Shown here: positions 30,369 to 39,435 of the stretch, piece after piece
How the letters are laid out: each line of letters begins with the position of its first letter
How positions within the stretch are numbered: position 1 is the stretch's first letter
Assembly: GCA_023663705.1 (NCBI GenBank)
Contig: JAMPGY010000004.1
Coordinates: 1 to 64,000 of the forward strand
Direction: 5' to 3'
DNA: 64,000 nucleotides
From: Clostridium sp.
Lineage (GTDB): Bacteria; Bacteroidota; Bacteroidia; Bacteroidales; Bacteroidaceae
The notes under the pieces: generated by a model
What the model was told of the DNA's origin: nothing
Seen by the model: only the letters and a program-made list of their open reading frames with translations
Database searches by the model: none
Translations under genes and position numbers: made by a program

Positions 30369-31862
30369 ATGAAACGGATATTTTTAGTATTATCGTACCT
30401 GTGGGCATGTCTGGGAGGCATGGGCGCGCAGGAAACTCCCAAACGTGAGTTTCGGGGAGCATGGATACAATGCGTGAACAACCAGTTTAACGGCATCGGA
30501 ACGGAGAAGATGAAGGAAACGCTCACCTATCAACTCAATGAATTGAAAAAGTCGGGCATCAATGCCATTCTTTTTCAGGTGCGCGCCGAGGCAGACGCGC
30601 TCTACAACAGCCCGATGGAGCCGTGGAGCCGCTATCTCACCGGTCAGCAGGGGCGTCCGCCTGTGCCTTATTGGGATCCGTTGCAATGGATGGTGGACGA
30701 GTGTCACAAGCGGGACATGGAACTGCATGCCTGGATCAATCCCTATCGGGCAAAGACCAAAGGCACGAAGGAACTGGCCTCCACACATCCCTATTTCAAG
30801 CATCCGGAACGTTTCTTTCTCTACGACGACCAATTGATCTTTGATCCCGGACAGCCCGAGAACCGCTCCTATATATGCAGTGTGGTGACCGACATCCTGC
30901 GCCGCTATGACGTGGATGGCATCCACATGGACGACTATTTCTACCCCTATCCGGTGGCGGGAGTGCCCATTCCCGATGACGCCACCTATGCGCGGTACGG
31001 AGGAGGGCGCGACAGGGGCGACTGGCGCCGTGACAATGTGAACCGTTTCATCCGTGAGATGAGAGACAGCATCCGCGGCGTAAAACCCTGGGTGAAGTTC
31101 GGGGTGTCTCCTTTCGGCATTTACCGCAATCGCAAGAGTGATCCCCAGACGGGCAGCAACACCAACGGTTTGCAAAACTACGACGATCTGTATGCCGATG
31201 TGCTGACGTGGGTGGCCGAAGGATGGGTGGACTACAATATCCCGCAGATTTATTGGGAAATCGGCAACAAGGCCGCCGACTATGACACGCTGATCCGCTG
31301 GTGGAGTCGCTATGCCGGCGATCGTCCTCTCTTTATCGGTCAGGATGTGGATCGCACCGTCACCAAGCCCGATCCGCTCAACAGGGACCGTCACCAGCAG
31401 GACCGCAAGATGGCTCTGCAGCGTTCATTGCCCGGCATACAGGGCAGCTGCCAGTGGTATGCCAAGGCTGTGGTGGACAACAAGGGCGGTTATGCCACCC
31501 GTCTGCGTCAGGAGTATCACCGCTATCCGGCTCTGCAGCCCTTGATGCCTTGGATCGACAAAAAGAATCCCGGTAAGGTGAGAAAACTGAAGGATGTGTG
31601 GACTGCTGACGGTCTGATCCTCTTTTGGACGGCGCCGAAGGCCGGTCGCGAGATGGACAAGGTCCGGCAGTATGTGGTCTATCGTTTTGCAAAGGGCGAG
31701 AAGGTGGATCTCGATCGTCCGCAAAATATTGTTGCCATCACGCACGACACGTTCATCCGCTTGCCCTATGACGACGGACGTACCCGCTACACCTATGTGG
31801 TGACAGCGCTGGATCGTCTGCAAAACGAATCGAAAGCCAAGCGGATAAAGGTGAAATTATGA
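30369..31862 (+). CDS. glycosyl hydrolase-like 10 (DUF187/YngK-type) family protein, exported
   Basis: A 497-residue protein. Signal peptide MKRIFLVLSYLWACLGGMGA, then the GHL10 domain (PF02638-type, about 25-340): REFRGAWIQCVNNQFNG, GINAILFQVRAEADALY, AWINPYRAK, DVDGIHMDDYFYPYP and WVKFGVSPFGIYRN. The C-terminal ~100 residues are a beta-sandwich of fibronectin III type. Family members adopt a TIM barrel and are thought to act on glycans or peptidoglycan, but the substrate is not established. No T9SS tail, so probably periplasmic or outer-membrane associated, unlike the large enzymes nearby. Start chosen at ATG 30369 because the promoter lies within the longer frame. Confidence 0.88.
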   Translation: MKRIFLVLSYLWACLGGMGAQETPKREFRGAWIQCVNNQFNGIGTEKMKETLTYQLNELKKSGINAILFQVRAEADALYNSPMEPWSRYLTGQQGRPPVPYWDPLQWMVDECHKRDMELHAWINPYRAKTKGTKELASTHPYFKHPERFFLYDDQLIFDPGQPENRSYICSVVTDILRRYDVDGIHMDDYFYPYPVAGVPIPDDATYARYGGGRDRGDWRRDNVNRFIREMRDSIRGVKPWVKFGVSPFGIYRNRKSDPQTGSNTNGLQNYDDLYADVLTWVAEGWVDYNIPQIYWEIGNKAADYDTLIRWWSRYAGDRPLFIGQDVDRTVTKPDPLNRDRHQQDRKMALQRSLPGIQGSCQWYAKAVVDNKGGYATRLRQEYHRYPALQPLMPWIDKKNPGKVRKLKDVWTADGLILFWTAPKAGREMDKVRQYVVYRFAKGEKVDLDRPQNIVAITHDTFIRLPYDDGRTRYTYVVTALDRLQNESKAKRIKVKL

Positions 31863-31920
31863 GTTTCCGGTCGCGTTCATCAGCCCTTTAATACCTTATC
31901 ATCCGGTTAGCTGATGGAGC

Positions 31921-32035
31921 GACATTGGCCTTACCTACGGCTTGTCATTGGCCTTACCTATGGCTTGTCATTGGATAGGCTTGTGGCTTGACATTGGCCT
32001 TGCCTACGGCTCGACATCGGACAGGCCTACGGGAC
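31921..32035. repeat. 23-bp tandem repeat array 1 (five units)
   Basis: Five head-to-tail 23-bp units, first one GACATTGGCCTTACCTACGG plus CTT. Unit 2 differs at two positions; units 3 and 5 are the most diverged. Period 23 is not a multiple of three, so it is not a coding repeat. Confidence 0.85.
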
Positions 32036-32047
32036 AGTCTGCGGTAT

Positions 32048-32162
32048 GCGTACCGAAGGGTCTTCGGTATACGTAAATAAGGAGCTTCAGTACACGTAAA
32101 TAAGAAGCATCAGTACACGTACCGAAGGTACTCGTGTAAACGTACCGTAGGGGCTTCTATAC
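32048..32162. repeat. 23-bp tandem repeat array 2 (five units)
   Basis: Five more 23-bp units of different consensus, for example ACGTAAATAAGGAGCTTCAG plus TAC. The first unit holds a perfect hairpin, TACCGAAG-GGT-CTTCGGTA. It is separated from array 1 by 12 bp, about half a unit. Confidence 0.83.
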
Positions 32163-32227
32163 GCGTCCGGCAACATGGGGCGATAACAGGGCAATCCTCC
32201 CCGAAATACGGCTGGATGCAGAATATC

Positions 32228-32560
32228 CTTCAATGGTTCAAACTATTTGTGAATGAGCGAGAAAAGGTTCACTTTTCCTTCACCGTTCCGTCATTCCAAC
32301 TTCACAACCGCCCATTCCCCCGTGCGGCATTGCCATCATGCACACCGCATTATCCTCCCACGGGCGAGTATTGCAGAATGGGATTACCCTCAAAAACGGG
32401 AAGGTGTGCATTAGCGTGCTTTAGCGTTACCGTCCCATGTAAGGTAATATTACGAATGGCATCGGCGGCTTTCCCGAAAAAGTGAACCGTTTGTGAAGGA
32501 TAAATGAAACTAAAACTGAACCTTTTGTCTTTCATATACAAACAGTTTGAACCATTGAAG
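32228..32560. mobile_element. MITE-like element, 333 bp
   Basis: Terminal inverted repeats of 49 bp: left 32228-32276 begins CTTCAATGGTTCAAACT, and the right arm 32512-32560 reads the same inward from the other strand with about seven mismatches. A third partial copy (AAAAAGTGAACC and onward) lies inside near 32478-32500. No transposase or other gene inside and no clear target-site duplication. Fits a miniature inverted-repeat element; a large structured RNA or recombination site is the alternative. Confidence 0.6.
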
Positions 32561-32724
32561 CATTTTTCGCACAAACTTCATTTTGGTGGTTTGATTGTCT
32601 GCCGCATGTAATGAATTATATATATATCCGCAGGGTTTTCTGGCCCGCCACTACGTCTCTTCCGCCACTATTTCAGCACGTTGCCCGTGTGGGACAGGCG
32701 CAACGCTATGCAAGACATACGAAT

Positions 32725-32752
32725 GTTGGGACGCTTTGAAAGGCGTCCCAAC
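32725..32752 (-). terminator. hairpin downstream of the GH128-like gene
   Basis: Ten-base arms GTTGGGACGC and GCGTCCCAAC with an 8-nt loop, about 110 nt past the leftward stop at 32861. No T-run, so a weak terminator or other structure. Confidence 0.45.
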
Positions 32753-32860
32753 AAAACTATGGTGTAACTGTCAACCCCCAACCGGGATAAACGACTTGAC
32801 AGGCTGCCGAAATCAGGAAAACACGAAATCCGTCCCTCCCGCAATGGAGAGCCATATGTG

Positions 32861-35800
32861 TTATCTCACCGCCACTTTCCGGCCTCCCGCAATGTAGAGA
32901 CCGGGACGCAGAGGCAAAACGGTGATGCCGGGTTTCACCTGCATGTCGGCCACGAGCACACCGGAGGGGGTATGGACAGTAAAGCGAACGGTACGCGAGG
33001 CTGTGATGCGCAGACCACCCTCGCAGGCAACCACGCTGAGATCATCGTCCGTGGCCTCACCCTTCGCCGACGAAACGCCCGTAAAGGGATCCGGACGGAA
33101 GGTGAGACCGAAATGGTCGGCACTCCACCAGGCAGCTCCCGAAGCATTGGCGGCCATGAAGCGCAGGGTGAGCACATCGCCGGCGGCCACACGCACCTCG
33201 GGCAAGGCATAGCGGCGCCAGCCCTTCACGTAGTCGCTGCCGGCCGGAAGCTCCAGTCCGGTGCCTGGCGTGGACATGTCCACTGTCTTGACCGCCCCTT
33301 CATGCTCCACCTCTGCGGAAAGCGTCATCGCCAATCCCTCGGAACCACGCGTAAGCGCACTCACGGTGTAATAGCCGGCAGGCAGGTGACGGATGGTCTG
33401 GGCCAGCGTGCTGGTGTAGGACGAACCCGACCAGCGATTCCAATAGGGATTGGTGACACTGCCGTCATAGCCTTCGCCCTTGGCGTATTCCACACCCGAT
33501 GCCGTCCATCCGTAACTGTCGCTGCGATCGCAGTCGGCATTGATGATGAGGGCGGAAGCATCGGCGGTGCCGTCGGTAGCTTCGGGACCGAAAAGGGCAC
33601 GACGGCGCTCATCGGCCTCATCGCGCACCTGGCGCAGGAAGGCGGCCGTGCCCTCGGGCAGAGCCTCGGCCAGCGTGCCCACGTAGCGCAGACGGAAAGC
33701 ATCGGCTCCGGCCCATCGGGCCGACATGGGCCCGATGTTCTTCACGCCCACACGCAGCGCGCCATCGGTCACCGCGATGCGGCTGATAGTCTGACGACGG
33801 CTGAGGTCGAGTTCACCGTCCTCGGTGACAGGGGCAAAATATTCGTAACCCGCACTCTCGGCATAGAGCCCCACATGCCCGTTCACCGTGGCTCCCTTCA
33901 CCCCGTCGGTGGTGTTGAAACAGGCTGCCGACAGTTCGTACACGCCTTCGGGCAGTTCGGTGACATCCTGATAGTAATCGAAGTGTTCGCCCACGGTGGA
34001 GGCATCCCACACCTCAAAGTAAGTGTCGCCCGTGGCCTTGGTATATCCATTGGCGGCCGAACGCTGGCAGACCCATCCGTCCACCGCCGTTTTGGTGGAG
34101 GTGACGATGTTGGGATTGGCCAGATAGCCCACACTGACGCCCGTGCTGTAGGCCGTCTTGCCCATCGAGGTGGTGACCATCAGGCGCAGTTCGTCCTCCT
34201 CGAGATTGAAGAGCGAGAGAGGCAGACTGACGGTGTAGGCCGTAGAGTCGAGCATGGCACGGTCGGTCAGTTCGTGGAAGTCCTCGTAGGTGCCGTCGGC
34301 CAGGCGGCGCTGGATGACCATGCGGTCGGTGACGTCGCCGTTGGGGTTGGTGATGTCGAAATCCATCACTCCCTCGGCCGCACGTATACGGGAACGCATA
34401 TCCACATCCTTGAGCGAGGGTGCCCACCAGATGGGCACGAACTGCACGGCGGCATTGTAGGCAAAGGTGGACTTGTTGTCGCGATAGACCACGCCGGCGG
34501 GCAACAGGCTGCCGTCATCGGTATTTATGGCAGCACGGTAGTAGCTGTCCCAGTTGTAGAAGGCGTAGCGCTCCACGAAGCTGCATGTGTCGAGTACATT
34601 GAGAATCTCCTGTATGGCCTTGCGGTTTTTCTCGAGCTTTTCACTGTAGCCCGAAGGCCACCACTCAGTGGTCCAGGAGGCTCCGTTGTTCCACTCGGTG
34701 ATCCAGATGGGGCGTTTGGTCTTGTCGTAGATGGCCTTGAGCTGGCTGTACCACGAAGCGGCATTGGGCGCCTCGTTGGTGCCCCAGTAGCAGTGCATTA
34801 CGACGAAGTCGCAACGGTAGGACATGTCGTTGCAATGCCCGATGTAGTTGCCGAGCCATCCGGCATCGGTGGGTGCGGGCGAACCGATGCGGCTGCCCGA
34901 AGCCAACAGGTCGGGGGTCTTGGTACAAGCCGTCCATTCGCTGATCACACCTCCGCAGGAGCATTTGTCGGACGTGTGCTGCTCGGCATGTTCCGGTTCG
35001 TTGAAACTGAGCACGTGGGTGCTGTTCTCATGTCCGTTTACCTGAGCGAGCGAGGGCCAATAGAGGTGTTGGCGGATGGGGATATATTCGGTGTCGGCCG
35101 TGGAGGAGCGGTCGGCGCTCCAGGTGTAGAACCAGGTGGCACGCACCTTCTTACACTCCGCGGCAATGGAGGAGTTGCTCGTGGTGCTGCACCAGCCTTT
35201 CTTCGACACGTAGTTCCACTGCTTGACGTGCACCGACGAGATGCGGCGGTTGAGCGCCTGAGGCAGTACGGGAACGAGCAGATCTTCATGATCGGCCACA
35301 TAGACACGGCTGTATCCCGTTCCGTCGGCTCCGCTGGCCACTGTGGCCATATACCCCCGCTTGAGAATAAAGCTACGTATACGGTTGCAATCCGCCCCAA
35401 GGTTGTTGGCTCCCAGCCCCACCTCGACAGCCTCACCGCTATAAGCCTCACCGGTGTATCCGGCGAAAGGTTTCACATCGGCGGAGAAAGGCATCACCAC
35501 AGCACCGTTGAGATAAACATCGGCACGGGCATTGACACCGCGCACAGCCTGGCTTCCGTTGATGCGGATGGACTTCAGCATGGAGGTTCCCACATCGGAA
35601 GGCAAGGTGTTATCGAATATCACCCAGGCTTTCTCGTGCACCAGATCGATGACCGAAGAGTTGACGGCTCCGGTCTCACGCATGATGTGGAAGTCGACGG
35701 CCTCGGTGAGACGCAGATTCTGCCCGCTCATACACACGATGTAGCGCACGGTGTTACCGTAGCTGTCGGTCACTTTCTGCCCGGGCTGCACGATGGCCGA

Positions 35801-36922
35801 CGGACTCACCACCTCGGCCATGTAGGCAGAGAGGGCACCGGTACGCAACAAACTCCACTCGCAAGCGGTACCGGCCGTAGTGAAGGGTAGAACGGACTCA
35901 AACGGGACGTCGGCAATCTTCGTATCTCCACAGCTGACCGTGGCGTTCCCGCCGTTCACCATCAGCGTATAGTCTGCGCCGGCCTCATCGGCAGAGGCGG
36001 GAACGGCATAGGTATGTCCGCCCACGGTGACGGTCTGCGGTCCCAGTTCCATCTGCAAACCGCGTCCGCTCTTGTCGCGAAGCAACATCGTGGACGTTTC
36101 GGTGGCCGTGGCAAAGCGCACTCCGCTCAACCGCAGGGTGTAGGTGTTGTCCATATCGAAATCCGTACCGGTGAGAATCAACTCGGCTGCACTCGTCCGA
36201 TAGTCGGTCAGCGTGGTGCGCAACGTGCGTGATGCGGCAAGCAACGTGGCGGCATCGGCCGAAGCCGCGGTCTCTGCCACGGCACGTGCCTTGTCTACAG
36301 CGGTTTGGATGCGGCGGCGCACCAGCACCGAATAGCTTTCTTGACCACACATCTCATCTCCTTCGTTCACAGCCGTCTGCAACTCGCGCATAGCAAAGGC
36401 ATGGAGCGATGTCTCAAAGGATCCCTCGGCACGGATGATGAGCCATTGCGAAAAAGCGGTGAGCGCCTTGTCGTAGTAAACCCCCACATATTCATCATTG
36501 TCTTTCCCGTCATCGCATCCCAGATAGAGCGAGGGCGAACGCCGGCTGGACAGACTACCGTAGTCGCCGCCGCGCAGTGCCCAACGGGCGGCATTGCCCG
36601 AAGGAGCGGCAGAGAGGAATTGCACGCTATAGCTGTTGCCGGTGCTGGCTGCCAGATACTTTCCGCTGCCTTTCTGCCGCAACAGGTAGTAACCGGACTC
36701 ACCGGAAGCCTCTGTGCTGAAGATATAGCTGTCGGCCGCGCCGCCCGCAGAGAGTGCCGGCGTGCCGTCCGCTTTTACGCCCAGCAGTTTCCCGTAGTTC
36801 AAATGATAAAGGTAGTAGTCCTGCCCGGCTTCAATAGCATTCGTCTCTCCCGCCCTCAATGTAGCGACTGAGCATATCAGCGCCAGCAACGGCAGGAGCC
36901 ATGTCGTGATAGGTTTTCTCAT
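32861..36922 (-). CDS. exported multidomain protein with GH128-like glucanase domain and T9SS tail
   Basis: A 1353-residue exported protein. Signal peptide to about LRAGE, a beta-trefoil/ricin-like N-terminal region (30-165), then a helical stretch and beta modules. A glycosyl hydrolase catalytic-core (GH128) domain spans about 575-830, with ATWFYTWSAD, HVLSFNEPEH (Glu642, likely acid/base) and RPIWITEWNNGASWT (Glu743, likely nucleophile). Two carbohydrate-binding-like jelly-roll modules follow (about 945-1085 and 1130-1280), and the last ~60 residues (HTPSGVLVADMQVKP, LRPGLYIAGGRKV) match a T9SS sorting domain. GH128 enzymes are endo-beta-1,3-glucanases; that activity here is inferred. Far larger than typical fungal GH128. 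Single-gene unit. Confidence 0.82.
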   Translation of the reverse strand: MRKPITTWLLPLLALICSVATLRAGETNAIEAGQDYYLYHLNYGKLLGVKADGTPALSAGGAADSYIFSTEASGESGYYLLRQKGSGKYLAASTGNSYSVQFLSAAPSGNAARWALRGGDYGSLSSRRSPSLYLGCDDGKDNDEYVGVYYDKALTAFSQWLIIRAEGSFETSLHAFAMRELQTAVNEGDEMCGQESYSVLVRRRIQTAVDKARAVAETAASADAATLLAASRTLRTTLTDYRTSAAELILTGTDFDMDNTYTLRLSGVRFATATETSTMLLRDKSGRGLQMELGPQTVTVGGHTYAVPASADEAGADYTLMVNGGNATVSCGDTKIADVPFESVLPFTTAGTACEWSLLRTGALSAYMAEVVSPSAIVQPGQKVTDSYGNTVRYIVCMSGQNLRLTEAVDFHIMRETGAVNSSVIDLVHEKAWVIFDNTLPSDVGTSMLKSIRINGSQAVRGVNARADVYLNGAVVMPFSADVKPFAGYTGEAYSGEAVEVGLGANNLGADCNRIRSFILKRGYMATVASGADGTGYSRVYVADHEDLLVPVLPQALNRRISSVHVKQWNYVSKKGWCSTTSNSSIAAECKKVRATWFYTWSADRSSTADTEYIPIRQHLYWPSLAQVNGHENSTHVLSFNEPEHAEQHTSDKCSCGGVISEWTACTKTPDLLASGSRIGSPAPTDAGWLGNYIGHCNDMSYRCDFVVMHCYWGTNEAPNAASWYSQLKAIYDKTKRPIWITEWNNGASWTTEWWPSGYSEKLEKNRKAIQEILNVLDTCSFVERYAFYNWDSYYRAAINTDDGSLLPAGVVYRDNKSTFAYNAAVQFVPIWWAPSLKDVDMRSRIRAAEGVMDFDITNPNGDVTDRMVIQRRLADGTYEDFHELTDRAMLDSTAYTVSLPLSLFNLEEDELRLMVTTSMGKTAYSTGVSVGYLANPNIVTSTKTAVDGWVCQRSAANGYTKATGDTYFEVWDASTVGEHFDYYQDVTELPEGVYELSAACFNTTDGVKGATVNGHVGLYAESAGYEYFAPVTEDGELDLSRRQTISRIAVTDGALRVGVKNIGPMSARWAGADAFRLRYVGTLAEALPEGTAAFLRQVRDEADERRRALFGPEATDGTADASALIINADCDRSDSYGWTASGVEYAKGEGYDGSVTNPYWNRWSGSSYTSTLAQTIRHLPAGYYTVSALTRGSEGLAMTLSAEVEHEGAVKTVDMSTPGTGLELPAGSDYVKGWRRYALPEVRVAAGDVLTLRFMAANASGAAWWSADHFGLTFRPDPFTGVSSAKGEATDDDLSVVACEGGLRITASRTVRFTVHTPSGVLVADMQVKPGITVLPLRPGLYIAGGRKVAVR

Positions 36923-36979
36923 GGTCTTATCCTAAGTTTAAAAGTGAATATTGTCGTGATTCAGTTTGTCTTTCGGGAG

Positions 36980-37009
36980 CAAAAATAAGCAAAATAAATC
37001 AGACGGCAA
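36980..37009 (-). promoter_or_regulatory. promoter of the GH128-like gene
   Basis: Minus strand: TTG (37007-37009), 19 nt, TATTTTTG (36980-36987). About 58 bp upstream of the ATG. Confidence 0.6.
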
Positions 37010-37243
37010 CTTCCGGCCCGCTTTTTTCTTATACCTTATTATAGATATAAATCTATTTATTATAACGACCAACAAAGCCACCCAACCCGCAAATAAGATT
37101 TTATTCGCAATAAATTCATCTTATTAAGCTTTTTCGTATTATGTGGCTCCATATCATATAAAAACTTACTTGGGATTGGTTCGCCTTTAAGAGTCAAACT
37201 TACGTAGTTTGGTTTTTCTGCAAAGGTATGCTGCATAATAAAG
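37010..37243. other. AT-rich intergenic stretch with an isolated leftward promoter box
   Basis: No gene is supported. A minus-strand TACCTTTG lies at 37221-37228 and would read into a short open frame ending at 37060 that has no convincing start after the promoter. It could be a small RNA or insertion-element remnant next to the inverted repeat at 37244. Confidence 0.35.
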
Positions 37244-37283
37244 CTGCACCCCAAAAGTTTTTTGTCCAACTTTTGGGGTGCAG
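37244..37283. repeat. 16-bp perfect inverted repeat, probable insertion-sequence scar
   Basis: Arms CTGCACCCCAAAAGTT (37244-37259) and AACTTTTGGGGTGCAG (37268-37283) around TTTTGTCC. These resemble insertion-sequence terminal repeats placed head to head. No transposase is nearby. It may also act as a hairpin in RNA. Confidence 0.5.
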
Positions 37284-37317
37284 TTCGGTTTGTCCCAGGT
37301 AAATGGCTTTTTTTTCG

Positions 37318-37325
37318 TACCTTTG
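37318..37325 (+). promoter_or_regulatory. -7 promoter box for the GNAT-rmuC unit
   Basis: TACCTTTG, a full match, 27 bp before ATG 37352. The longer frame from 37262 begins upstream of it and inside the inverted repeat. Confidence 0.55.
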
Positions 37326-37351
37326 AGAAGATTTTACAGCTGAAAGAATAT

Positions 37352-37900
37352 ATGGAACTGATGGTAACGCAGCCCGGACGGCCTTATTATGCCGAAGTGG
37401 AGCAATTGATGGAGGAGGCTTTCCCGCAGGAGGAACGCCGACCGCGTGAAGAACAGCAGAGAAAGGCTGTCAGTGAGGAGTCTTTCCGGGTGTACGCCTT
37501 GGAGGAAGACGGGTGTTTTGTGGGATTGCTCACTGTGTGGTATCTGACCGGTTTTGTGTATGTGGAGCATTTGGCCACATGCTCCGGACTTCGTGGTGGC
37601 GGACTTGGACGAAAGGCTCTTGAACTGTTGGTTGGACAAACAGAATTGCCTGTGGTGTTGGAGGTGGAGCCTCCCCAAGACGAACTCACCTGTCGCAGAG
37701 TGGGATTTTATCGTCGGAATGGGTTTGATTTGTGGAGCAATAGTGATTATCTGCAGCCCCCGTATCGAAAAGAAGATAATCCGTTTCCTCTGTTGTTGAT
37801 GGTGCATGGAGCACTGGACGAGGAGAGGGATTTTGAGCATGTGAGACAACAGATCCACACCCGTGTTTACGGGCAACCGGCATCCCTTTGCTGCTTGTAG
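37352..37900 (+). CDS. GNAT family N-acetyltransferase
   Basis: A 182-residue cytoplasmic enzyme with the GNAT core: VYALEEDGCFVGLLTVWY (strands 2-4), VEHLATCSGLRGGGLGRKAL (acetyl-CoA loop, R/Q-x-x-G-x-G/A type), VVLEVEPP and RRVGFYRRNGF. It transfers an acetyl group from acetyl-CoA to an amine; substrate unknown. The start is the ATG at 37352, downstream of the promoter. It precedes rmuC by 11 bp, so the two are cotranscribed. A DNA-repair link for this GNAT is not implied by its sequence. Confidence 0.82.
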   Translation: MELMVTQPGRPYYAEVEQLMEEAFPQEERRPREEQQRKAVSEESFRVYALEEDGCFVGLLTVWYLTGFVYVEHLATCSGLRGGGLGRKALELLVGQTELPVVLEVEPPQDELTCRRVGFYRRNGFDLWSNSDYLQPPYRKEDNPFPLLLMVHGALDEERDFEHVRQQIHTRVYGQPASLCCL

Positions 37901-37911
37901 ATGAGGAAAAA

Positions 37912-39309
37912 ATGTATTTTGAATTTACTATGGAATATTTATATTTATTAACGGGATTGGTTGCCGGTGTTGTGTCCACATGGTTGTGGGCACGTGCACG
38001 GATAAGCGCTCAGCAAGCGTTGGACGAGGTGAAAAACGGAGAGTTGGAACGTTGCCGGTCGAGTGCCGTGGAGGTAAACGGCAGGATGGAGGCGCTTGTT
38101 CGGGAACTGGGGCAGTTGCGGACGGATAAGGTGGCGGCCGAACGCGAACTGGAATTGCTGCGCGGGCAGATGGAGCGGGAGCGTGTGGATGGCCGCAAAC
38201 GGTTTGATGAGCAGTTGCAGCGCATGGAGATGCAGTTGAGGCAGGCAACGCAGGAGGTGCTCGAGAAGCGTACGGAAGAACTTACAAACATGAACACCAA
38301 TCAACTCGGCTCCATCTTGGCACCGCTGAAGGAAAACATACGCGACATGAAAGTGGCCATGGATAATAGTCGGGATACACACAACCGCAACACCGCCTCG
38401 CTGGAGAAAGCCATCGAAGAGGTGATGAAGCGTACGGGAGATATAGGTCGGGAGGCCGACAAACTGGCTCATGCTTTGCGCAACGAGAATAAGGTGCAGG
38501 GCAATTGGGGAGAACTGATTCTGGATGAGTTGCTGGCCAGTCAGGGCCTGAAAGAAGGGGTTCATTATGAAAAGCAGGTGACGATGAGGGATGCAACGGG
38601 TAAAGTCCTGCTGAATGAAGATTCCGGCCGCCGGATGATTCCGGACACGATCCTTCATTACCCCGATGGAAAAGATGTGATCATAGACTCTAAGGTTTCG
38701 CTCACGGCCTTTGTGGACTATCAGAACGCCGAGTCGGAGAACGGACGAAACGAGGCATTGGCGCGTCATCTGAAAAGTGTGAGAAACCATGTGGCCGAGC
38801 TTGCCCGCAAGGACTATGGCAGTTACATCAAGGCGCCTCGTCAGGCTTTGGGTTATGTGATTATGTTCGTGCCCAACGAAGCCGCTCTTCAGCTCGCCCT
38901 CTGTAACGATTCCGCCTTGTGGCGAGAGGCCTTCGGGCGTGGTGTGTTTATCACCAGCGAGCAAAATCTGTTGGCGGCTCTGCGCATGATACAGGTGGCC
39001 TGGACGCAGGTAAGGCAGACTCAGAACCAGGAACAGATATTCGATACGGCTCGAATGTTGCTTGACCGAGTGGCGGATTTTATCAAACTGTTTGATGATA
39101 TGGGACGCAGGCTGCACGACGCAACGGCCTACTACACCAAGGCGGCGGATAAATTGCGCGACGGCCGTTTGAGTGTGGTGGGGGCATCCAACAAACTGAT
39201 TAAACTCGGGGCTAAAATGAGTGCAAAGAAGGTGATGCCGGAGGAGAATGAACCCATGCTGTCCGCATTTGCGGCGGAAGAGACAGAGGAGGACGGTGGG
39301 AATGACTAA
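37912..39309 (+). CDS. rmuC: DNA recombination protein RmuC
   Basis: A 465-residue RmuC. N-terminal membrane anchor (MEYLYLLTGLVAGVVSTWLW), a long coiled coil (about 35-150) and the conserved nuclease-like RmuC domain: NWGELILDELLASQGL, DSKVSLTAF, PRQALGYVIMFVPNEAAL and VFITSEQNLLAAL. E. coli RmuC limits inversions at short inverted repeats; the biochemical activity is not settled. The start at ATG 37912 is preceded by GAGGAAAAA, a fair ribosome site; ATG 37930 is an alternative. Follows the GNAT gene closely. Confidence 0.92.
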   Translation: MYFEFTMEYLYLLTGLVAGVVSTWLWARARISAQQALDEVKNGELERCRSSAVEVNGRMEALVRELGQLRTDKVAAERELELLRGQMERERVDGRKRFDEQLQRMEMQLRQATQEVLEKRTEELTNMNTNQLGSILAPLKENIRDMKVAMDNSRDTHNRNTASLEKAIEEVMKRTGDIGREADKLAHALRNENKVQGNWGELILDELLASQGLKEGVHYEKQVTMRDATGKVLLNEDSGRRMIPDTILHYPDGKDVIIDSKVSLTAFVDYQNAESENGRNEALARHLKSVRNHVAELARKDYGSYIKAPRQALGYVIMFVPNEAALQLALCNDSALWREAFGRGVFITSEQNLLAALRMIQVAWTQVRQTQNQEQIFDTARMLLDRVADFIKLFDDMGRRLHDATAYYTKAADKLRDGRLSVVGASNKLIKLGAKMSAKKVMPEENEPMLSAFAAEETEEDGGND

Positions 39310-39396
39310 ATAGCTGAGTCGTACTAAATATTCGGACAATACTGTGCCGGAACATGGAAACTCTCTCTCTTATTCGTTTATTCCGTCGGATTTGTT

Positions 39397-39404
39397 TATT
39401 TTTG
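39397..39404 (+). promoter_or_regulatory. -7 promoter box for the LysM/PBP1 gene
   Basis: TATTTTTG, a full match, 31 bp before the ATG at 39436. Confidence 0.55.
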
Positions 39405-39435
39405 CAGTTCAATATCATAAAGAAGATAATCTGAA

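Larger units (their letters stand above)
31863..32860. other. gene-free 1 kb region rich in repeats
   Basis: No coding region is supported over 998 bp between two gene ends. It holds two 23-bp tandem arrays (31921-32162), a MITE-like inverted-repeat element (32228-32560) and a hairpin (32725-32752). A short duplication, CCTCCCGCAATG(G/T)AGAG, occurs near 32838 and 32883, the second copy inside the end of the next gene. Confidence 0.7.

Noticed and set aside
31921-32162. CRISPR array
   Set aside because: The 23-bp units are directly adjacent with no unique spacers, and no cas gene is in the window.
32216-32485. 89-codon frame inside the MITE-like element
   Set aside because: No signal, no domain, and it runs across the inverted-repeat arm; chance frame.
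32858-35890. 1010-codon open frame on the plus strand
   Set aside because: Antisense to the GH128-like gene. No signal or domain; a codon-bias shadow.
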